DNA of 46,688 nucleotides from a virus (IMGVR_UViG_3300032236_000693:1-46688), one strand, 5' to 3'; counted from the first letter of the stretch, positions 15,891 through 24,912 are shown. The notes: a model not told the origin generated them from the letters alone. A program made the numbers and translations.

Positions 15891-17578
15891 TGAAAAAATG
15901 TAAAATAGTGATGATGACTATGTTTAAGAACGAATCAACAGTCATCAAAAGAATGTTAGATTCATGTTTACCATATGTTGATTACTATGTCATGCAGAAC
16001 AACGGATCAACAGATGGTACAGATGAAATTGCCAAACAGTTTCTAATTGACAATAAACTATCTGGAGAAATCTACAACGTTGAAGAAGGTTGGGTTGGAT
16101 TTGGTTGGAACCGTGACCACTTGATTCAATATTGTCAGAACACCGACCATGGGTGTGATTGGATTTTGAAGATGGATTGTGATGAGGTTTTGGAAATTGA
16201 TAATGGCTTTGATTGGTCTGTATTAGACAATAAAAAAACTCAGGCCTTCCATATACCAGCAGTAAGTGGTTCATCGGTATACTATCGTGCATGGATGTGG
16301 AATGCCAAGATGCCATGGCGTTTCAACCACGATACTTGCCATGAAACTATCTACACAACCTTAGATAACATAGGTGAAAACTTTGAACGTGTAGATTTAC
16401 CAACCAGTTTTAGACAAATTGGATATAATGAAGGTCAAAGTTGGTCTAATCCAACCAAATTTATAAGTGATGCACTCATATTAGAAGAAAAGATGATTAA
16501 AGAAGGCACGATGCTTTCAGACCTTTATCATTTCTGGTACATTGGTAAAAGTTATTTTGACGCATGGCAATCTCATTCTTTTCCATTAGGCGATTCACAG
16601 AAGAAAGAATTTGCCAGACGATGCATTTATTATTTTAAAGAATTTATAAATTATACAAATACCGATGGTCATATAGATGAAATGTCTTATATGGGTATGA
16701 TATTTTCCGCAGAATGTTATAAATTTTTAGGTGATATTGAATCATCTATATCAACATATAAACAATCAGAAACGTTTGCACCAGGAAGAAATGACCATTT
16801 GTTTGCATTGGCTCTCATTTACCAAGAACTGAATGACTATGACAATATGTTGGTACAAACAACTAAGATGATGCAGCCAGAAAGAACAAATGCATTTCCA
16901 CAATACGTTTCTTTTATTGATACATCAATGTACCATGATAGTTCATCAAAAAGAGTGCAATCATTACATGAAATTGCTTTGAATAACACCAATAAAAAAA
17001 TTATGTTACCATTCTACATTAATCAAAACAAAAGTAAAAAATTATTTGTAGTAGATAATTTCTATTACAATCCAGATGAAGTCAGAAATTTTGCTTTGAA
17101 TGTAGAATATCAAAAAGATTTAAGATGGTACAAAGGTTTAAGGTCAACTCAACCATATAGACCAGATGGTATCAAAGAAGTATTTGAATCAATCATTGGT
17201 GAAAAAATATCAAACTTTGAAGAACACGGATTCAATGGTTGTTTTCAAATTTGTACCGCAGAAGATCCACAAGTATATCATTTTGATTTACAGAAATGGG
17301 CAGCCATGATTTATTTGACACCAAATGCACCATTAGAGAGTGGTACTAGGTTACACAAATCAAAAATAAATGGTACAAGACATTCAAGTGAAAGTGATGT
17401 TAACTATGCTTTCAGTGGTGGTTTCTATGACAGTACAAAGTTTGATATTGTAGATAATGCAGGCAATCTATATAATAGATTAGTTATTATGGATGCACGA
17501 TGCATACATTCCGCAGGTCCTTATTTTGGCCAAGGAGTGGAAGACGGAAGATTAACACACCTTTTCTTTTTTGATTGA
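15890..17578 (+). CDS. Fusion: GT2-type glycosyltransferase + TPR-like linker + 2OG oxygenase-like domain
   Basis: 562 residues. The N-terminal ~240 residues are a GT-A/GT2 glycosyltransferase (MMTMFKNESTVIKRML, NNGSTDGTDEIA, DxD-type Asp96-Cys-Asp98). The middle (about 245-345) has TPR-like helices (SAECYKFLGDIESSISTYKQ). From about 385 there is a DUF6445-like 2OG-Fe(II) oxygenase-type domain: VVDNFYYNPDEVRNFAL, then His464-x-Asp466 (YHFDLQKWAAMIYL), His540 (CIHSAG) and Arg554 (GRLTHLFFF). Joining a glycosyltransferase to a hydroxylase suggests hydroxylation followed by sugar addition on one substrate, as in lysyl hydroxylase 3 and the mimivirus collagen enzyme. That functional reading is inferred; the domains are seen. 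Confidence 0.8.
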   Translation: MKKCKIVMMTMFKNESTVIKRMLDSCLPYVDYYVMQNNGSTDGTDEIAKQFLIDNKLSGEIYNVEEGWVGFGWNRDHLIQYCQNTDHGCDWILKMDCDEVLEIDNGFDWSVLDNKKTQAFHIPAVSGSSVYYRAWMWNAKMPWRFNHDTCHETIYTTLDNIGENFERVDLPTSFRQIGYNEGQSWSNPTKFISDALILEEKMIKEGTMLSDLYHFWYIGKSYFDAWQSHSFPLGDSQKKEFARRCIYYFKEFINYTNTDGHIDEMSYMGMIFSAECYKFLGDIESSISTYKQSETFAPGRNDHLFALALIYQELNDYDNMLVQTTKMMQPERTNAFPQYVSFIDTSMYHDSSSKRVQSLHEIALNNTNKKIMLPFYINQNKSKKLFVVDNFYYNPDEVRNFALNVEYQKDLRWYKGLRSTQPYRPDGIKEVFESIIGEKISNFEEHGFNGCFQICTAEDPQVYHFDLQKWAAMIYLTPNAPLESGTRLHKSKINGTRHSSESDVNYAFSGGFYDSTKFDIVDNAGNLYNRLVIMDARCIHSAGPYFGQGVEDGRLTHLFFFD

Positions 17579-17580
17579 TT

Positions 17581-18840
17581 ATGAAATTTAGTTTAATAAC
17601 ACCTGAACACAGTCCAGAAAATATTCCATATTTGGTAGAGTTGTACGAATCCATTCGGGCACAAACTTATGCAGATTGGGAATGGATATTATATCTCAAC
17701 AATAAATGTACAGACGCACATATACCAGATAAAATAAAGGTAGATAGTCGTGTCAAACTGGTCTTGGCCACAGATAACAATTCAAATATTGGTGCAGTGA
17801 AAAACATTGCATTTAATAATGGAACAGGTGACATCCTGGTTGAATTGGACCATGATGATTTGATTACCCCAGATTGTTTAGAGGAACTTTACAAGGCATT
17901 CCAAGATGAATCTGTAGGTTTTGTTTACAGTGACAATGCCGTTCTGCATATGACTGATGGTTTTGTTCCATATGACCAGAGTTTTGGTTGGTCGCACCGA
18001 GAATTTGATTGGAACGGCAAAAAACTTATTGCGATGAATAGTTTTGAACCATCAAGTCACAGTCTAGGTTATATCTGGTATGCACCAGACCATGTACGTG
18101 CGTGGAGAAAAACCGTTTACAAAGAAATCGGCGGTCATAATCCAGAATTGTCCATCTGTGATGACCATGAATTATGTATTCGTACCTACTTGGCAACCAA
18201 GATGGTAAGAATTCCGAAAGTATTGTATATCTACCGAATCACTGGTGACAACACGTGGTTGGCCAGAAACGAAGCAATTCAAATACGAACAAGAGAATTG
18301 TTCAATCAATATGCCAGACAACTTGCAGAAAAGGATGCAAAAGACCGTAAACTTTTAAAGGTTGATATAGGTGGTGGTCTAAATCCATATGAAAATTATA
18401 TTTCTGTAGACCTGAGAAGTGATGCAGACATAGTGGCAGACCTGAATGATGGCATTCCGTTGCCTGACAATACAGTTGGTGTTCTAAATGCAAGTCACAT
18501 ACTTGAACATCTACATGACAAAACAAAAATTATGGCCGAAATACACCGTGTATTGGCACCAGGTGGTTGGGCTTTCATAGAGGTGCCAAGTACAGATGGT
18601 CGTGGTGCATTTCAGGACCCAACACATGTGAGTTATTGGAATGAAAATAGTTTCTTGTATTATACTGACTCTTATTTGGCCAACTTCATAGACAATACAA
18701 CAATCAGGTTCCAGGAATATCGTAGGGAGACTTATTTTCCTAATGATTGGATGAAAAATTTGAATGTTTGCGTGACTTCAGCATGGTTAGTTGCAATTAA
18801 ACCTGACATGCCAAGATTACCAGGTCCATTGAAGATATAA
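17581..18840 (+). CDS. Fusion: GT2 glycosyltransferase + SAM-dependent methyltransferase
   Basis: 419 residues from the ATG at 17581; an upstream TTG at 17575 overlaps the preceding stop and is less likely. The N-terminal ~240 residues are a GT2 glycosyltransferase (MKFSLITPEHSPENIPYLVE, metal-binding DHDD at 90-93, and CDDHELCIR as the acceptor-side acidic motif). From about 256 there is a class I methyltransferase with motif I VDIGGGLNPYENYISVDL, then ASHILEHLHDKTK and VLAPGGWAFIEVP. It probably transfers a sugar and methylates a sugar or the protein. It closes the modification cassette, and a late promoter sequence covers its stop codon. Confidence 0.82.
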   Translation: MKFSLITPEHSPENIPYLVELYESIRAQTYADWEWILYLNNKCTDAHIPDKIKVDSRVKLVLATDNNSNIGAVKNIAFNNGTGDILVELDHDDLITPDCLEELYKAFQDESVGFVYSDNAVLHMTDGFVPYDQSFGWSHREFDWNGKKLIAMNSFEPSSHSLGYIWYAPDHVRAWRKTVYKEIGGHNPELSICDDHELCIRTYLATKMVRIPKVLYIYRITGDNTWLARNEAIQIRTRELFNQYARQLAEKDAKDRKLLKVDIGGGLNPYENYISVDLRSDADIVADLNDGIPLPDNTVGVLNASHILEHLHDKTKIMAEIHRVLAPGGWAFIEVPSTDGRGAFQDPTHVSYWNENSFLYYTDSYLANFIDNTTIRFQEYRRETYFPNDWMKNLNVCVTSAWLVAIKPDMPRLPGPLKI

Positions 18841-18843
18841 ATA
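18836..18843 (+). promoter_or_regulatory. T4-type late promoter (TATAAATA)
   Basis: Exact octamer 27 bases upstream of the neck gene 13 start and overlapping the preceding stop codon. Confidence 0.6.
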
Positions 18844-18869
18844 TCCATATCAAACTATGGGTAATTCAA

Positions 18870-19646
18870 ATGGCCACACCAATAACAGACAGAAAAACAT
18901 TTAAAGATTATTGCCTAAGAAAATTAGGCTTTCCTGTAATTGAAATTAACGTTGATGATGACCAAGTAGAGGACCGTATTGATGATGCACTTCAATACTG
19001 GCAAGACTATCACTTTGATGGTCTACAAAAGTTTTATTATATCAAACGTGTTGAACAAACAGATATTGACCAAAAGTATATTGACTTAAGTAACGTACAA
19101 GATTCAGGTAACAATAAATTGGAAATTGTTGGTGTCACCAGAATATTCCCAATTCAAGATTCTCAATCCTCAATCAATATGTTTGACTTGAGATATCAAC
19201 TTCGCCTAAACGAGTTGTATGACTTCACTTCTGCATCTTATGTTAACTATACTTTAACACAACAACATCTTCGTTCACTTGAATTGATGTTCACTGGTGA
19301 AGTTCCTATTAGATTCCAAAGACATATGCAAAGGTTACTGATTGATTGGGCATGGGGTAAACAAGAAGCACCAGTCGGCACAACAGTAATTGCCGAATGT
19401 TATGCCAATATTGATCCAGATGTATATAGAAAAGTATGGAACGACCGTTGGTTAAAAGAATATGCAACGGCATTAATTAAACGTTCTTGGGGTAATAACC
19501 TTAAAAAGTTTAATGGCATTCAGTTACCAGGTGGTGTCACATTAAATGGTGACAAAATTTATCAAGAAGCTGAAAACGAAATCAATGCATTACATGAACA
19601 GATGGAAACTCAATACGGTGCACCGTTAGAGTTTTTCTTAAACTAA
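18870..19646 (+). CDS. gp13: Neck protein gp13
   Basis: 258 residues (T4 gp13 is about 309). The N-terminal ITDRKTFKDYCLRKLGFP and the acidic DDDQVEDRIDDALQYWQDYH are typical of gp13 in aquatic T4-like phages. gp13 joins gp14 at the portal vertex after packaging to form the neck that accepts the tail. Position before gp14-gp15 and the terminase genes supports the call. ATG preceded by GGG; expression is probably late, from the TATAAATA just upstream. Confidence 0.88.
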   Translation: MATPITDRKTFKDYCLRKLGFPVIEINVDDDQVEDRIDDALQYWQDYHFDGLQKFYYIKRVEQTDIDQKYIDLSNVQDSGNNKLEIVGVTRIFPIQDSQSSINMFDLRYQLRLNELYDFTSASYVNYTLTQQHLRSLELMFTGEVPIRFQRHMQRLLIDWAWGKQEAPVGTTVIAECYANIDPDVYRKVWNDRWLKEYATALIKRSWGNNLKKFNGIQLPGGVTLNGDKIYQEAENEINALHEQMETQYGAPLEFFLN

Positions 19647-19647
19647 T

Positions 19648-20529
19648 ATGGCAACAAGTCAGTATTTTAATAATTACAACTCACTGGCTGAACAGAGGGT
19701 TGTTGAAGACCTTATCACAGAATCCATTAAGATTATGGGTTTTGATGCATATTATTTGCCAATTGAAAATGAAGAAGACCGAGACATTCTTTATGGAGAA
19801 GATCCGGTAAAGAAATTTAATTCAGCATTTCCAGTTGAATTTTATTTGTCAAGCGCATTAGAGTATGGTGGTGAAAGAGAATTTTTTTCTAAGTTTGGTT
19901 TAGAAATCAAAAACAATATCAGTATCATATTATCCAAACGTTCATTCTCACAAAGAGTTCCACAAAATCATTTTACCAGACCACGTGAAGGTGATTTGAT
20001 TTATGTTCCATTTTTAAATGGTACTGGTGAATTGTTTGAAATCAAATTCACAAATCAAACTAAAGACTTCTTTATGTTGGGTCGTAAAATTCCATATTTC
20101 TATGAATTGGAACTTGAGAAATTCAAATATTCACAAGAACACATCGACACTGGTGTATCTGAGATTGATGATGTGGTTACACAATCTAGTTACACAATCG
20201 AATTGCAAATGGATTCTGGTACAGGAAATTATACACAAAAAGAAATTGTATATCAGGCACCAGATAACACTCATGCAAATGCAACAGTGGTGGCAATCGT
20301 TTCTAACTGGAATGATCCAACTAAGATTTTGAATGTAACAAATATTGCAGGTGAATTCTTAGACGGACATACAATTATTGGTGCATCAAGCAATGCAAGA
20401 TATACATTGACTTCATTTGATCCATTAAAAGATTCCACAAGAAACGAAACCTATGACAATCAATACATAGATAGTCAAGCCAATAATATTATTGACTTTA
20501 CAGAAACTAATCCATTCGGGAAAATATAA
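19648..20529 (+). CDS. gp14: Neck protein gp14
   Basis: 293 residues (T4 256). Opening QYFNNYNSLAEQRVVEDLIT, IKIMGFDAYYLP and RDILYGEDPVKKF are characteristic of gp14. gp14 binds gp13 and the portal to make the connector surface for tail docking. It begins 1 base after gene 13 ends and its stop overlaps the gene 15 ATG, so the three are translationally coupled. Residues about 185-245 carry a segment (GTGNYTQKEIVYQA...ATVVAIVSNW) that also appears in gp15 as GTGIGTYQIGEIVYQG, suggesting a shared insertion domain. Confidence 0.88.
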   Translation: MATSQYFNNYNSLAEQRVVEDLITESIKIMGFDAYYLPIENEEDRDILYGEDPVKKFNSAFPVEFYLSSALEYGGEREFFSKFGLEIKNNISIILSKRSFSQRVPQNHFTRPREGDLIYVPFLNGTGELFEIKFTNQTKDFFMLGRKIPYFYELELEKFKYSQEHIDTGVSEIDDVVTQSSYTIELQMDSGTGNYTQKEIVYQAPDNTHANATVVAIVSNWNDPTKILNVTNIAGEFLDGHTIIGASSNARYTLTSFDPLKDSTRNETYDNQYIDSQANNIIDFTETNPFGKI

Positions 20530-21509
20530 TGTCCACACCAGTTTATCATCGAGTTATTAGAAAATTGGTTGTTGGTTTTGGCAACCTTTTTAACGACATT
20601 ACTTTAATCAGATATAATCCAGATAATTCTGAAGCTGAAAGGTTTTTGATTCCTATTGCATATGCAACCAAAGAAAAATATGTAATGCGTTTGGAAGAAG
20701 ATTTGAACTTAGATAAAAAAGTTCAAATGACATTACCACGTTTTTCTTTTGAAATGATGGGTCTTTCTTATGATGCATCTAGAAAACATAATACAAATAT
20801 TAAAAACTTTGCATCAGGACCTAATGGTGTAATTGGACAATACAATCCAGTACCATATAACTTTGATTTTAATTTATATCTATATGTTCGTAACATTGAG
20901 GATGCGACTCAAGTACTTGAACATATTATGCCATATTTTACACCAGACTATACTATCAAATTAAATTTGATTCCAGAAATGGGTATAGTTAAAGAAGTTC
21001 CTATCATATTAAATAATGCAACACACGATATACAATATGAAGGCAATAGAGATTCTGATCCAAGATTGGTTATTTGGACTTTAAATTTTACAGTTAAAGG
21101 TTTTATTTTTGGTAAAACAACTCAAACAAATCTAATCACACATTCAATTACAAACATATTAAACAAAATTACTCCTGAAGATGAAGTTGTTTTTAATATG
21201 GATTTAGGAACTGGAATTGGAACATATCAAATTGGTGAAATAGTTTATCAAGGTTATACATATTCAAATGCAATTGCTACAGCAAAAGTTGTAACATGGA
21301 TTGACAATAAATTAAAATTAACCAATATAAATGGTAATTTTGTTTCTTCAGAACCAATTTATGGAGTAAATACATTATCTAATTATAAATTTATTTCTTA
21401 CACACCAACATCAAATAAATTTGTACAAATTGATATTGTGCCTAATCCACCAGATGCAAATGCAACAAGTCAATATACAGCCAATACAACGATTAGAGAA
21501 TTTAATTAA
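20529..21509 (+). CDS. gp15: Tail completion / sheath stabiliser gp15
   Basis: 326 residues (T4 272). The N-terminal VYHRVIRKLVVGFGNLFNDI and the block FLIPIAYATKEKYVMRL match gp15, the hexameric ring that caps the tail, locks sheath and tube, and docks to the neck. LPRFSFEMMGLSYDASRK is another family hallmark. The extra length lies near residues 225-285, where GTGIGTYQIGEIVYQG resembles a segment of gp14. Its stop codon is followed by an AT-rich 9-base gap before the next gene. Confidence 0.9.
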   Translation: MSTPVYHRVIRKLVVGFGNLFNDITLIRYNPDNSEAERFLIPIAYATKEKYVMRLEEDLNLDKKVQMTLPRFSFEMMGLSYDASRKHNTNIKNFASGPNGVIGQYNPVPYNFDFNLYLYVRNIEDATQVLEHIMPYFTPDYTIKLNLIPEMGIVKEVPIILNNATHDIQYEGNRDSDPRLVIWTLNFTVKGFIFGKTTQTNLITHSITNILNKITPEDEVVFNMDLGTGIGTYQIGEIVYQGYTYSNAIATAKVVTWIDNKLKLTNINGNFVSSEPIYGVNTLSNYKFISYTPTSNKFVQIDIVPNPPDANATSQYTANTTIREFN

Positions 21510-21518
21510 AAAAATAAA

Positions 21519-21947
21519 ATGACAAGAATTACAGGCGGATTAAGAGTTACTGGACCTTCTTTAAGAATTACCAATCCACCGCCGCCAGGAATAGGTAGTG
21601 ATAATCCAGCCAATGCGGCCGAACCTAATGCAACTGCTTGGGTTCTAATGGACGGTCCTTTCTATAATACACCAGGAGATCCAGGTTCTGGATTTGTTGG
21701 TGGCCAAAGTTGGCGCAAGATGCAACCACTTTCTCCTGTTAATGGTAAAACAGATTACACTTACGGAGAAGAACGTGTATATTGGAACGGTTCAAATTGG
21801 GTATATACAAACACACGAACAGCAAGAGTATTTTCAACAGGTACAGGCGGCAGTTATCCATGGCAAGCAATTTGGGTAGATAATTATACTGCCACAAAAA
21901 TTACAGGTAGTTATAATAAATCAACTAACTATCCAGCAGTACCATAA
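21519..21947 (+). CDS. Accessory virion-like protein with GLRVTG N-terminal tag
   Basis: 142 residues, unknown family. It opens MTRITGGLRVTGPSLRI and continues with a Pro/Gly-rich linker, then aromatic-rich sequence (YWNGSNWVYTNTRT, YPWQAIWVDNYT). The N-terminal tag is shared with the following gene (MKITNGLRVTGGVRF), so the two may attach to the same virion site. No Shine-Dalgarno is obvious in the AT-rich gap. It is inserted between genes 15 and 16, which are adjacent in T4. A head or tail decoration role is inferred from context only. Confidence 0.65.
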   Translation: MTRITGGLRVTGPSLRITNPPPPGIGSDNPANAAEPNATAWVLMDGPFYNTPGDPGSGFVGGQSWRKMQPLSPVNGKTDYTYGEERVYWNGSNWVYTNTRTARVFSTGTGGSYPWQAIWVDNYTATKITGSYNKSTNYPAVP

Positions 21948-21962
21948 TAAAAGGAAAATAAA

Positions 21963-22712
21963 ATGAAAATCACAAACGGATTAAGAGTTACAGGAGGCGT
22001 AAGATTTGGTGGAGCTCCGGCAGGACCATCTCTTTATACACCAACAGGCACACCAACACAAATGTTTGCTGGTGCAGCTGATTTTGAAATGGGTGCGTAT
22101 GCTCCATATATTGATGTTACACAAGTGCCTGATATATCAGGTAACAACCATGGCCTGAGTTTGAATAATAATGGTTCGGGTAATGCTAACTGGTATCATT
22201 TTTTTAATAACTCAGCTCAAGCAAATGATTCGAATTGGCCATCTGTTCCTGGTTCAACACTTGCTATCACAGGTTGGTTTGCGTTTGCAAGTTTTAATTC
22301 AGGCGGTTCAACCAGTATAGTTACTAGAACCAGTGGTGGTCCTAATGGCTGGGCATTACGAGTTGACGATGCTGGCGCAGCAATCAATTTAGTAAAATAT
22401 GGATTTGATGACCAAGCAATTACACTTAATACACCATTGACTACAAACACATGGCATTATATTTCTGTGGCACAGAATGGTACTTCTATGGCATTTAACA
22501 TTGACGGTACTTCATATTCAAGGTCTGGTAATCCAGGACAATTTAATGATGATGGTGGTTCACCAGTAAGATTACAATACGATCCATATACTGGTGGTAA
22601 CCAAAATATTGAAATGTGGATGAGAGATGTTAAGATTATCAGTTCTAATGCATTAGATTCTGCTGCTTTATTGGCTCTTTGGAACGAACAGAAAGCCGGT
22701 TACGGATATTAA
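21963..22712 (+). CDS. LamG/concanavalin-like accessory virion protein
   Basis: 249 residues, with AAGGA upstream of the ATG. After the shared tag GLRVTGGVRF, residues about 35-249 read as a LamG-like jelly roll: VPDISGNNHGLSLNNNG, LAITGWFAFASF, TNTWHYISVAQNGTSMAFNI and a closing MRDVKIISSNALDSAALLAL helix. Such domains often bind carbohydrate. With the previous gene it forms a two-gene insertion between 15 and 16, and decoration of capsid, neck or tail for surface adhesion is the inferred role. Confidence 0.75.
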   Translation: MKITNGLRVTGGVRFGGAPAGPSLYTPTGTPTQMFAGAADFEMGAYAPYIDVTQVPDISGNNHGLSLNNNGSGNANWYHFFNNSAQANDSNWPSVPGSTLAITGWFAFASFNSGGSTSIVTRTSGGPNGWALRVDDAGAAINLVKYGFDDQAITLNTPLTTNTWHYISVAQNGTSMAFNIDGTSYSRSGNPGQFNDDGGSPVRLQYDPYTGGNQNIEMWMRDVKIISSNALDSAALLALWNEQKAGYGY

Positions 22713-22726
22713 AAAATTAAAAAACT

Positions 22727-23140
22727 ATGAATACATTTGATAAGAATATGGAAAAAATCTTTGATGTAACACCAGTGGAAGAACAAAAAAAATCTTCTGC
22801 TGTTGTTACAGTAAATTATAATGAACCGGATATGAAACAAGATTTGACTGATGCATACCAACAGTCAAAAGAAAACTTGCAAGAAATTATTGACCAAGGC
22901 AAAGAAGCGATGGATGAAATCTTGCAAATTGCCAAGGCAGGTCAACACCCACGAGCCTTTGAAGTTTATGGAACATTGTTAAAGAACATGGTAGATGCAA
23001 ACAAAGAACTTCTAAACATTCAGAAAACTATACGTGATATGGATGGTAAGAAAAAAGGTGAAGGTGATACCAAGATTGACAAAGCTATTTTTGTTGGTTC
23101 AACAGCAGAATTGAGTAAATTCTTAAAAGGTAACGAATGA
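22727..23140 (+). CDS. gp16: Small terminase subunit gp16
   Basis: 137 residues (T4 164), helical and charged. Central helices (YQQSKENLQEIIDQGKEAMD, GQHPRAFEVYGTLLKNMVDA) match the coiled-coil core of gp16, which forms rings that regulate the packaging ATPase and recognise DNA. The C-terminus (TKIDKAIFVGSTAELSKFL) is the conserved tail of aquatic-phage gp16. Its stop overlaps the gene 17 start by 4 bases, the usual 16-17 pairing. Confidence 0.9.
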   Translation: MNTFDKNMEKIFDVTPVEEQKKSSAVVTVNYNEPDMKQDLTDAYQQSKENLQEIIDQGKEAMDEILQIAKAGQHPRAFEVYGTLLKNMVDANKELLNIQKTIRDMDGKKKGEGDTKIDKAIFVGSTAELSKFLKGNE

Positions 23141-24840
23141 TTGATGATGATGATTATGTTTTAGATAACAGAGACTCATACAGAGATAATCCATTACTTA
23201 AAAAAGTTGGTGTCAAGGTAGAGTGGACCAAAGAAACGATTGAAGAATATAGAAAGTGTGCAAAAGACCCTGTATACTTTGCAGAAAACTATGTAACTAT
23301 TGTCAACGTTGACGTAGGTTTAATGAAGTTTAAGATGTGGCCATTTCAAAAAGAAATGATTCGCACATACCACAATAATCGTTTCTCAATCACCAAATGC
23401 CCTCGTCAGGTGGGTAAAACTACAACCTCAGTTGCATATCTTCTTTGGTTGTCATTGTTTACAGATACACAAAACGTTGCGGTTTTGGCCAACAAAGGTT
23501 CTCTAGCACGTGATATTCTTGGTAAATACCAATTGGCTTACGAAAACTTACCTATGTGGTTGCAACAAGGTATTGTGGTGTGGAACAAAGGTAACGTAGA
23601 ACTAGAGAATGGTTCTAAAATTGTTGCAGCATCTACATCAAGTTCTGCGGTTCGTGGAGGTTCTTTCAACTTAGTATTCTTAGATGAATTTGCGTTCGTT
23701 CCAAATAATATTGCTGAAGAATTCTTTAACTCTGTTTACCCCGTTATTTCATCTGGTAAAACTTCCAAGATTATTATTGTGTCTACACCTAATGGTATGA
23801 ACTTGTTTTACAAATTATGGACAGATGCAATCAACAAGAAAAACAACTATAAGACTTTTGAAATTCATTGGTCTATGGTACCAGGTCGTGATGAAGCTTG
23901 GAAAGAAGAAACAATTCGTAACACCAGTGAACGTCAATTCAGACAAGAGTTTGAAACAGAGTTTTTGGGTTCATCAAATACATTGGTATCTGGTTACAAA
24001 TTACAGAATATTGCATATCGAGATCCAATTGCCAACCATGATTTGATGAGGATATATGAACATCCAGTCAAAGAAGGTATCAATAATTCTAAACTTGACC
24101 ACCTATATTGTATATGTGTTGACGTATCTGAAGGTAAAAACTTAGACAGTTCAGCATTTCAGGTTATTGATATCTCACAGACACCATATAGACAGGTCGC
24201 CACATATGCCAGTTCATCAATAACTCCAATTTTATTTCCTACAGTTATCTATAATGCAGCCAGATATTACAATGATGCATATGTTTTAGTAGAAATTAAT
24301 AATAACCCACAAGTTGCAGACTCTTTACATACCGATTTTGAATATGAGAATTTGTGGAAAGTATTTACAGGAAATAAAAAACCACAACAATTGAGTGCTG
24401 GGTTTGCACGTGGCATTCAAATGGGATTGAAAATGTCACCCCAAGTTAAGGCTATTGGTTGTTCCAACCTTAAAACTTTGATTGAAGGTGACAAATTATT
24501 GATTAATGACTTCGACACCTATTCAGAATTAACTACCTTTGAACAACAAAAGAACTCATTTGCTGCAGCACTAGGTGCAAATGATGACTTGGTTATGTCA
24601 TTGGTTATTTTTGGATGGGTAACAACTCAACAATATTTCAAAGAGATTGTTAACCACGACATTCGTAAACAGATTCAATTGGAAAATATGAATCAAATGG
24701 ATGATGATACATTACCGGCACCTATTATTGAAGATGGACTAGAACATGATTTTGAGGTTATGGGTGGTGATTTATGGGAAGTTGCAGATGGTGGTGAAAC
24801 ATATAATAAGTTTATAAAAGGTATGATAGACAGGTTGTAA
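23137..24840 (+). CDS. gp17: Large terminase subunit gp17 (packaging ATPase-nuclease)
   Basis: 567 residues (T4 610). The N-terminal ATPase has MWPFQKEMIR (adenine motif), Walker A-type CPRQVGKTT (88-96), Walker B LVFLDEFAF with Asp183-Glu184, and the coupling motif IIIVSTPNG. The C-terminal RNase H-like nuclease has CICVDVSEGKNLDSSAF and GANDDLVMSLVIFGW, carrying the expected acidic residues. It cuts concatemeric DNA and pumps it through the portal. No intein or frame break is visible, and length is close to that of aquatic relatives. Confidence 0.95.
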   Translation: MIDDDDYVLDNRDSYRDNPLLKKVGVKVEWTKETIEEYRKCAKDPVYFAENYVTIVNVDVGLMKFKMWPFQKEMIRTYHNNRFSITKCPRQVGKTTTSVAYLLWLSLFTDTQNVAVLANKGSLARDILGKYQLAYENLPMWLQQGIVVWNKGNVELENGSKIVAASTSSSAVRGGSFNLVFLDEFAFVPNNIAEEFFNSVYPVISSGKTSKIIIVSTPNGMNLFYKLWTDAINKKNNYKTFEIHWSMVPGRDEAWKEETIRNTSERQFRQEFETEFLGSSNTLVSGYKLQNIAYRDPIANHDLMRIYEHPVKEGINNSKLDHLYCICVDVSEGKNLDSSAFQVIDISQTPYRQVATYASSSITPILFPTVIYNAARYYNDAYVLVEINNNPQVADSLHTDFEYENLWKVFTGNKKPQQLSAGFARGIQMGLKMSPQVKAIGCSNLKTLIEGDKLLINDFDTYSELTTFEQQKNSFAAALGANDDLVMSLVIFGWVTTQQYFKEIVNHDIRKQIQLENMNQMDDDTLPAPIIEDGLEHDFEVMGGDLWEVADGGETYNKFIKGMIDRL

Positions 24841-24851
24841 AACCAGTCTTT

Positions 24852-24859
24852 CATAAATA
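24852..24859 (+). promoter_or_regulatory. Putative T4-type late promoter (CATAAATA)
   Basis: One mismatch to TATAAATA, in the 72-base gap before the sheath gene; AAGGAG for the sheath start lies downstream. Confidence 0.5.
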
Positions 24860-24912
24860 TCTTGATGGTATCTTATTTACCACAAGAGACATAATAATTC
24901 AAGGAGAATAAA

